Shown piece after piece: positions 59,725 to 64,000 of a DNA stretch of 64,000 nucleotides (position 1 is its first letter; the number at the start of each line of letters is the position of its first letter). Below the pieces are notes generated by a model, which was given only the letters and a program-made list of their open reading frames with translations, did not search any database and was not told the DNA's origin. The stretch lies in contig JAKLKU010000016.1 of NCBI GenBank assembly GCA_023150475.1, positions 1-64,000 of the forward strand, read 5' to 3'. This stretch comes from Planctomycetota bacterium (GTDB taxonomy: Bacteria > Planctomycetota > UBA1135 > GCA-002686595). The translations under genes and the position numbers were made by a program.

Positions 59725-61350
59725 ATGAGATTGGCTCGAGAACTGCGAGCGTTGCTCGCCGTCTGCAGCTTCTGCGTCCCGATTGCGACCGCACAGAGCG
59801 TGTGGCCGTGGCAGATCGATCAAAAGCTCGTCGCTGGCGACGCTGCCGCCGACGATCGATTCGGCACCGCCATGGCGGCGCGAGGCGAGTTTGCACTCGT
59901 CGGCGCGCCACTCGACGACGACGCCGGAATCGACGCCGGGGCCGTGTATGCGTATCGACGAGTCGGAGGCTCTTGGACTTTCGAAGGCAAGCTGCTCAGT
60001 CCCACACCCCAGCCGGGCGGGCACTTCGGCTTCGCGCTCGCGTTGGAAGGCAACGTGCTCGCGATCGGGGCACCGCGTTCCGACGAGCTATCTTGGGGGC
60101 GAACACACGTCTTCCGTCGCGACGTCCACGCGTGGGTCTGGGAGGCCGAGCTGGATCAGCACCCCAAGTTCGAGAGGTTCGGGGCGTCGATCGACATTTC
60201 GCGCGACACCATCGCAGTCGGAAGTCCGCGCGTCTTCCTCACTCCCTACGGCAGAGTGGACGTGTTCCGCAAGGTCGGCGGAGTCTGGTCGCGAATCTGG
60301 TTCGAGAACGAGCCGCCAGGTCGATACGGCACGTCCGTCGCGATTCACGACGGCACGTTGCTCGTTGGCGTGCCCGATGTCGAACTGCCGCAAGAGGTGC
60401 GCGTGTATCGAGAGTCCACGCCGTCGCAGTGGATCCAGACGGCCACGCTGCACTCGACAACGAATGTGTACGGTTGGGGCGTGTCCGTGGCGATCGCCGA
60501 CGGCTACGCCGCGGTTGGCGCAACCTCGGGCCCAGGCGTCACGAAGTCACTCGTCGACATCTTCACGTTCGACACTTCGACCTCGAGCGGGTTCGACCTC
60601 GTCGCGGAGTTCGTCGAGTTCGGACCGCCGTTCAAGAACAGCGGCTTCGGCCGTTCCATGCGTTTCGACGAGAGCCCGACGAGTCCGCCCATGCGCCTCG
60701 TCGTCGGCGAGCCGCGCGACGACTTCACGACGAAGCACGATGGCATGGCGCACGTGTTCGCCCGCTTCGGCACCGAATGGACCCGCGTCGCGCGCATCAC
60801 GGCGCCCGATCCAGGCTTCCACGACGAGTTCGGCCGGTCCGTCGCGTTCGCCGGCAACCAAGTGCTCGTCGGCGCGTGGCAGGCCGACTCGCCGAGCTCC
60901 GACGCCGGGGCCGTTTACGCGTTCGACATCACTCCGCTGCCGACGACGTACTGCACGCCGAAACCGAACAGTCTCGGCTGTGCGGCAGTGATGAGCGCGA
61001 CCGGGCTCGCGAGCGCGAGTTCCGGCTCCGGATTCGTGATCGAGTGCACGGACGTCTTGCCCGGCAAGACCGGCGTGCTGCTCTACGGATTCGATTCGCA
61101 GGCCGAGCCGTTCGTCGGCGGGCATCTGTGCGTCGTTCCTCCGTTCTCGCGCGCGGGCAAGCGCGTCGCGAGCGACGGGTGGTTCTGCGACGGCGTCTAC
61201 GGTTTCGACTTCAATGCCTTCGTGGCGAGTGGTGCGGACCCGGCGCTCGTGGCCGGCGCAAAGATCGCGTGCCAGTGGGTCGTGCGCGATCCCGCCGATC
61301 CGACGGGCACCGGACTTTCCGGCGGACTGTGGTTCGTGCTGGGACCGTGA
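59725..61350 (+). CDS. Secreted FG-GAP-type protein (tandem paralogue 1)
   Basis: 541 residues. The ATG follows GGAGG (59715-59719). A signal peptide ends in TAQ. The mature protein opens SVWPWQIDQKLVAGD and holds about seven FG-GAP-like blades (FGTAMAARGEFALVGAPLDDDAGIDAGAVYAY and similar), a probable beta-propeller. It ends in the shared domain (TYCTPKPNSLGC, FVGGHLCVVPP, FCDGVYGFDFNAFVASGADPA). It is one of three tandem paralogues; the third extends beyond the window. Upstream sequence differs from that of the other two, so its expression may differ. Confidence 0.85.
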   Translation: MRLARELRALLAVCSFCVPIATAQSVWPWQIDQKLVAGDAAADDRFGTAMAARGEFALVGAPLDDDAGIDAGAVYAYRRVGGSWTFEGKLLSPTPQPGGHFGFALALEGNVLAIGAPRSDELSWGRTHVFRRDVHAWVWEAELDQHPKFERFGASIDISRDTIAVGSPRVFLTPYGRVDVFRKVGGVWSRIWFENEPPGRYGTSVAIHDGTLLVGVPDVELPQEVRVYRESTPSQWIQTATLHSTTNVYGWGVSVAIADGYAAVGATSGPGVTKSLVDIFTFDTSTSSGFDLVAEFVEFGPPFKNSGFGRSMRFDESPTSPPMRLVVGEPRDDFTTKHDGMAHVFARFGTEWTRVARITAPDPGFHDEFGRSVAFAGNQVLVGAWQADSPSSDAGAVYAFDITPLPTTYCTPKPNSLGCAAVMSATGLASASSGSGFVIECTDVLPGKTGVLLYGFDSQAEPFVGGHLCVVPPFSRAGKRVASDGWFCDGVYGFDFNAFVASGADPALVAGAKIACQWVVRDPADPTGTGLSGGLWFVLGP

Positions 61351-61480
61351 GCGGCGAGGCCCGTTCGTCGCTCCGCCCGACCGTGCGCTCGGCGCTCTCC
61401 GCACGCGGTGCACGCCGGAGTCCGCGCGCGAAGGGTGGTCGAGTTCGACGTGGTCGAGTAGCGTCGTGACGGCGGGCGCC

Positions 61481-61497
61481 TCGGGAGACGGCGCTCG
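61481..61497 (+). promoter_or_regulatory. 17-bp leader element shared by paralogues 2 and 3
   Basis: TCGGGAGACGGCGCTCG upstream of paralogue 2 is repeated exactly at 63366-63382 upstream of paralogue 3, 21 nt before the ATG in each case. It is retained from gene duplication or is a regulatory element. Confidence 0.4.
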
Positions 61498-61518
61498 CCA
61501 CCATCCCGGAGGTTCACG

Positions 61519-63153
61519 ATGAATTCCGCATGCTCGCTGCGAGCCTGGCTCGCGCTTTCGCTCGCTTTCGTTTCCCACGCGTCGGCTCAGAGCCTTTGGC
61601 CCTGGCAGCTCGACTCGCAATTCACGGCGCCCGACGCCGACACCGGCGATCTCTTCGGCGCGGCCGTTGCAGCGCAGGGACCGTTCGCGCTGGTCGGTGC
61701 GCCCTTCGACGACGAAGCAGGGCTCGACGCCGGCGCCGTCTACGCCTATCAGAAGGTCGGCAGTTCGTGGCAATTCGCCGGCAAGCTCCTGAGCTCCGCG
61801 CCGCGGCCGAACGGACACTTCGGCTTCGCGCTCGCGCTCGACGGCAGCGTCGTGGTCGCAGGTTCACCGTCGCTGACCACGTCGGGTCCCGGCGACGCGC
61901 ACGTGTTCCGCCACGACGGCACGAACTGGGTCTTCGAGGCACGGCTCCAGCCGTCGACGCCGACCCCGGACTTCGGCATCGCGGTCGCGGTCTCACGAGA
62001 CGACGTCGTCGTCGGCACCGCGAAAGTGACGTCCGGTTCGGGCAGCGCGTACGTCTTCCACGCGTCCGGCACGACGTGGAGCCAAGCGCTCGCCGTGATC
62101 GACACCATCAAACCGCTCGGAGCGTCGGTGGCGATTCGGGACGACACGTTGTTGATCGGACGCGCCGACCTGAACTCGTTCGTCAACGGCAGCGGAGTCC
62201 TCGTCTATCGGCGGCACGGTCCGACGACGTGGACGTTCTCCTCGACGCTGACGCCGCCGTTCACTCCTGTCGGGTGGGCGCGCAGCCTCGCGATCGGTGA
62301 TGGAGTCGTCGCCGTCGGCGGACGATTCTCCGGCGGTCTGGGCTTCGCGGCCGTCGACGTCTACGACTTCGATCCGAGCACCTCCTCGAATTTCGTGTTC
62401 AACGCGCACTTCGTCGGGGAACCGACCAATCCGTCGGGACGGGACGCGTTCGGAGCCTCGCTCGGATTCACGCGGGACGCCGCGAGCACCGGCGAGCTGC
62501 TCGTCGTCGGCGCGCCGCGTGAGGACTTCACGGCGCCGAACGACGGCATGGTGCACGTGTTCGCGCACTTCGCGCCGCAGTGGAAGCGCGTCGCGCGCGT
62601 CACGGCGCCCGCAGCGGCGGGCTTCGACGAGTTCGGCAGCGCCGTCGCGACGAGCGGCGCCGAACTGCTCGTCGGCGCGTGGAAACGCGACGGCGCCGTC
62701 GGCGACGAAGGTGAGCTCTTCGTGTTCGATCTCACGCCGGTGCCGACGAACTACTGCTTGCCGAAAGTGAACTCGCTCGGCTGCAAGGCGATCCTGTCGG
62801 CCTCCGGTGTGCCGAGTGCGAGCGCGGGGTCGGGCTTCACGATCGACCTCGCGAACGTGCTGCCGGACAAGCTCGGCGTGCTCTTCTACTCGTACGCTTC
62901 GCAAGCCGTGCCCTTCCGCGGCGGGTACTTGTGCGTGACCGCGCCGTTCGAGCGCGCCGCGACTCTGACGTCGAACGACGGGACGTTCTGCGAAGGCGCG
63001 TACTCGAGCGACTTCAACGCGTACGTCGCGAGCGGCGCCGATCCGGCGCTCGTCGCCGGCGCGGAAGTGTTCTGTCAGTGGGCGACGCGCGATCCGGTGG
63101 ACGCCTACGGCAGTGGGCTCTCCGACGGACTCTGGTTCTTGCTCGGGCCCTGA
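61519..63153 (+). CDS. Secreted FG-GAP-type protein (tandem paralogue 2)
   Basis: 544 residues. The ATG follows GGAGG (61508-61512). The layout matches paralogue 1: signal peptide ending ASAQ, SLWPWQLDSQF at the mature start, FG-GAP blades (FGAAVAAQGPFALVGAPFDDEAG), and the C-terminal domain (NYCLPKVNSLGC, FRGGYLCVTAP, FCEGAYSSDFNAYVASGADPALVAGAE). Paralogue 3 is closer to it than paralogue 1 at the N-terminus and in the upstream leader. Likely a cell-surface or exported structural protein. Confidence 0.85.
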   Translation: MNSACSLRAWLALSLAFVSHASAQSLWPWQLDSQFTAPDADTGDLFGAAVAAQGPFALVGAPFDDEAGLDAGAVYAYQKVGSSWQFAGKLLSSAPRPNGHFGFALALDGSVVVAGSPSLTTSGPGDAHVFRHDGTNWVFEARLQPSTPTPDFGIAVAVSRDDVVVGTAKVTSGSGSAYVFHASGTTWSQALAVIDTIKPLGASVAIRDDTLLIGRADLNSFVNGSGVLVYRRHGPTTWTFSSTLTPPFTPVGWARSLAIGDGVVAVGGRFSGGLGFAAVDVYDFDPSTSSNFVFNAHFVGEPTNPSGRDAFGASLGFTRDAASTGELLVVGAPREDFTAPNDGMVHVFAHFAPQWKRVARVTAPAAAGFDEFGSAVATSGAELLVGAWKRDGAVGDEGELFVFDLTPVPTNYCLPKVNSLGCKAILSASGVPSASAGSGFTIDLANVLPDKLGVLFYSYASQAVPFRGGYLCVTAPFERAATLTSNDGTFCEGAYSSDFNAYVASGADPALVAGAEVFCQWATRDPVDAYGSGLSDGLWFLLGP

Positions 63154-63365
63154 CGTTCGCGCGCTCCGTGTTTCGACGACGGGCGCGACGACCACCCGCG
63201 TCTCGTGACGGGGATCGGGTGCCGTCGACGTCGCGGCGTCGTGAGCGTTCGAGCGCGGCGTGACTCGCGCCCCGCGCGGCGAGCCGGTGACGCGGAGTCC
63301 GCGCTACGGTCTTCTGCGGCTGGGCAGGATTCGAGGGGCCGGTTAGCGTCCGAACGCCGAGCGCT

Positions 63366-63382
63366 TCGGGAGACGGCGCTCG
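63366..63382 (+). promoter_or_regulatory. Second copy of the 17-bp leader element
   Basis: Identical to 61481-61497 and placed 21 nt before the ATG of paralogue 3. TAGCGTC also occurs upstream in both leaders. Confidence 0.4.
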
Positions 63383-63402
63383 ACTTCTACTTGGAGGTCC
63401 CG

Positions 63403-64000
63403 ATGAAGTTCGCACGTTCCCTGCGAGCTGTGCTCGCGCTCTCGTTCGCTTTCGTCTCGCACGCCACGGCTCAGAGCGTTTGGCCATGGCAGTTGGACAA
63501 GAAGCTCGTGGCACCGGACACCGATGCTGGCGATCGCTTCGGCCACGCCGTCGCGGCGCAAGGCCCGTTCGCACTCGTCGGCGCGCCCTACGACGACGAA
63601 GCGGGTCAAGATGCAGGCGCCGTCTACTCGTTCCGCAACGTCGGAGGCAGTTGGGTGTTCGACGCGAAGATCCTGAGTTCGCACCCGCGCGCGGATGGTC
63701 ACTTCGGCTTCGCCGTCGCGCTCGACAGCGGTTTCGCAGTCGTCGGCTCGCCGACACTCTCCGGCACGGCGACAGGCGATGCGTTCGTGCTGCGCCACGA
63801 CGGGACGAGCTGGGTGCACGAACAACGCGTGCTTCCGGCTCAGCTCCAACTCTGGTACGGCGCGGCCGTCGACATCTGGCGAGGCACGTTGGTCGTCTCC
63901 GGTCGAGGCGTGCCGACGGCGCCGCAAGGACGCGCCTACGTGTACTCGAAGGGCACCGGAGGTTGGTCGCAGGTGTTCGCCGCGTCCGGGTTGTTGCCGT
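63403..64000 (+). CDS. Secreted FG-GAP-type protein (tandem paralogue 3), cut by the window end
   Basis: The first 199 residues are visible. The ATG follows GGAGG (63393-63397). A signal peptide ends in ATAQ, then SVWPWQLDKKLVAPD and FGHAVAAQGPFALVGAPYDDEAGQDAGAVYS, almost the same as paralogue 2. The frame is open to the last base, so the rest of the propeller and any C-terminal domain lie outside. A third copy in direct tandem points to expansion by duplication. Confidence 0.85.
   Translation, partial: MKFARSLRAVLALSFAFVSHATAQSVWPWQLDKKLVAPDTDAGDRFGHAVAAQGPFALVGAPYDDEAGQDAGAVYSFRNVGGSWVFDAKILSSHPRADGHFGFAVALDSGFAVVGSPTLSGTATGDAFVLRHDGTSWVHEQRVLPAQLQLWYGAAVDIWRGTLVVSGRGVPTAPQGRAYVYSKGTGGWSQVFAASGLLP

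Overview
This window is very GC-rich (about two-thirds or more by eye) and densely coded on both strands. It most likely comes from an uncultivated or little-studied member of the Planctomycetota. Evidence for that: secreted FG-GAP-type proteins and a subtilase that share a four-cysteine C-terminal domain (YCTAKVNSLGC-type) I know from planctomycete surface proteins; an ECF sigma factor coupled to a transmembrane Ser/Thr kinase; a sulfatase-fold lipoprotein; and a TIGR03087-type glycosyltransferase of exosortase-associated clusters. This assignment is inference from gene content, not from a marker tree.

Layout. 1-8.2 kb: two different RsgA-type GTPases around two small secreted or anchored proteins, then a SpoU methyltransferase overlapping rarA, then a GspE/PilB ATPase overlapping a single-domain response regulator. 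8.2-13.2 kb: a secreted protein, recD2, a divergent rpsU (bS21) and an RluA-type pseudouridine synthase. 13.3-19 kb: a large secreted beta-propeller-like protein and the sigma factor/kinase operon. 19-24.6 kb: an ABC permease and an ABC ATPase on the minus strand, with a plus-strand operon (hydrolase, thioesterase, methyltransferase) between them, then a radical SAM gene. 24-31.6 kb: envelope-sugar and methyltransferase genes. 31.7-39.3 kb: a very large DinG-like helicase, topA and an amino-acid dehydrogenase. 39.3-45.5 kb: two anchored paralogues, an atypical kinase, a lipoprotein plus YfhO-type membrane protein, and an archaeal-type (type II) methionine aminopeptidase.

The most unusual locus is 45.2-48.2 kb. 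The 3' end of the methionine aminopeptidase gene is present twice as a 331-bp direct repeat (two mismatches). The copies flank a 2.3-kb cassette encoding a PD-(D/E)XK-like/winged-helix fusion protein and a nucleotidyltransferase-fold protein with overlapping reading frames. This looks like an AbiE-related toxin-antitoxin or defence module that arrived by single-crossover-type integration.

48.3-64 kb is rich in exported proteins: a subtilase, a lipoprotein, a pyroglutamyl-peptidase-like protein whose catalytic Cys is replaced by Ser, a GT4 glycosyltransferase, a sulfatase-fold lipoprotein, and a run of surface proteins ending in three tandem paralogues, the last cut by the window edge. YebC lies among them.

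Transcription signals show a pattern: TANNNT -10-like hexamers often lie only 7-11 nt from the start codon, and at least three divergent gene pairs share one overlapping -10 core. This suggests many leaderless or very-short-leader mRNAs. No tRNA, rRNA, CRISPR array, transposase or integrase was recognised.
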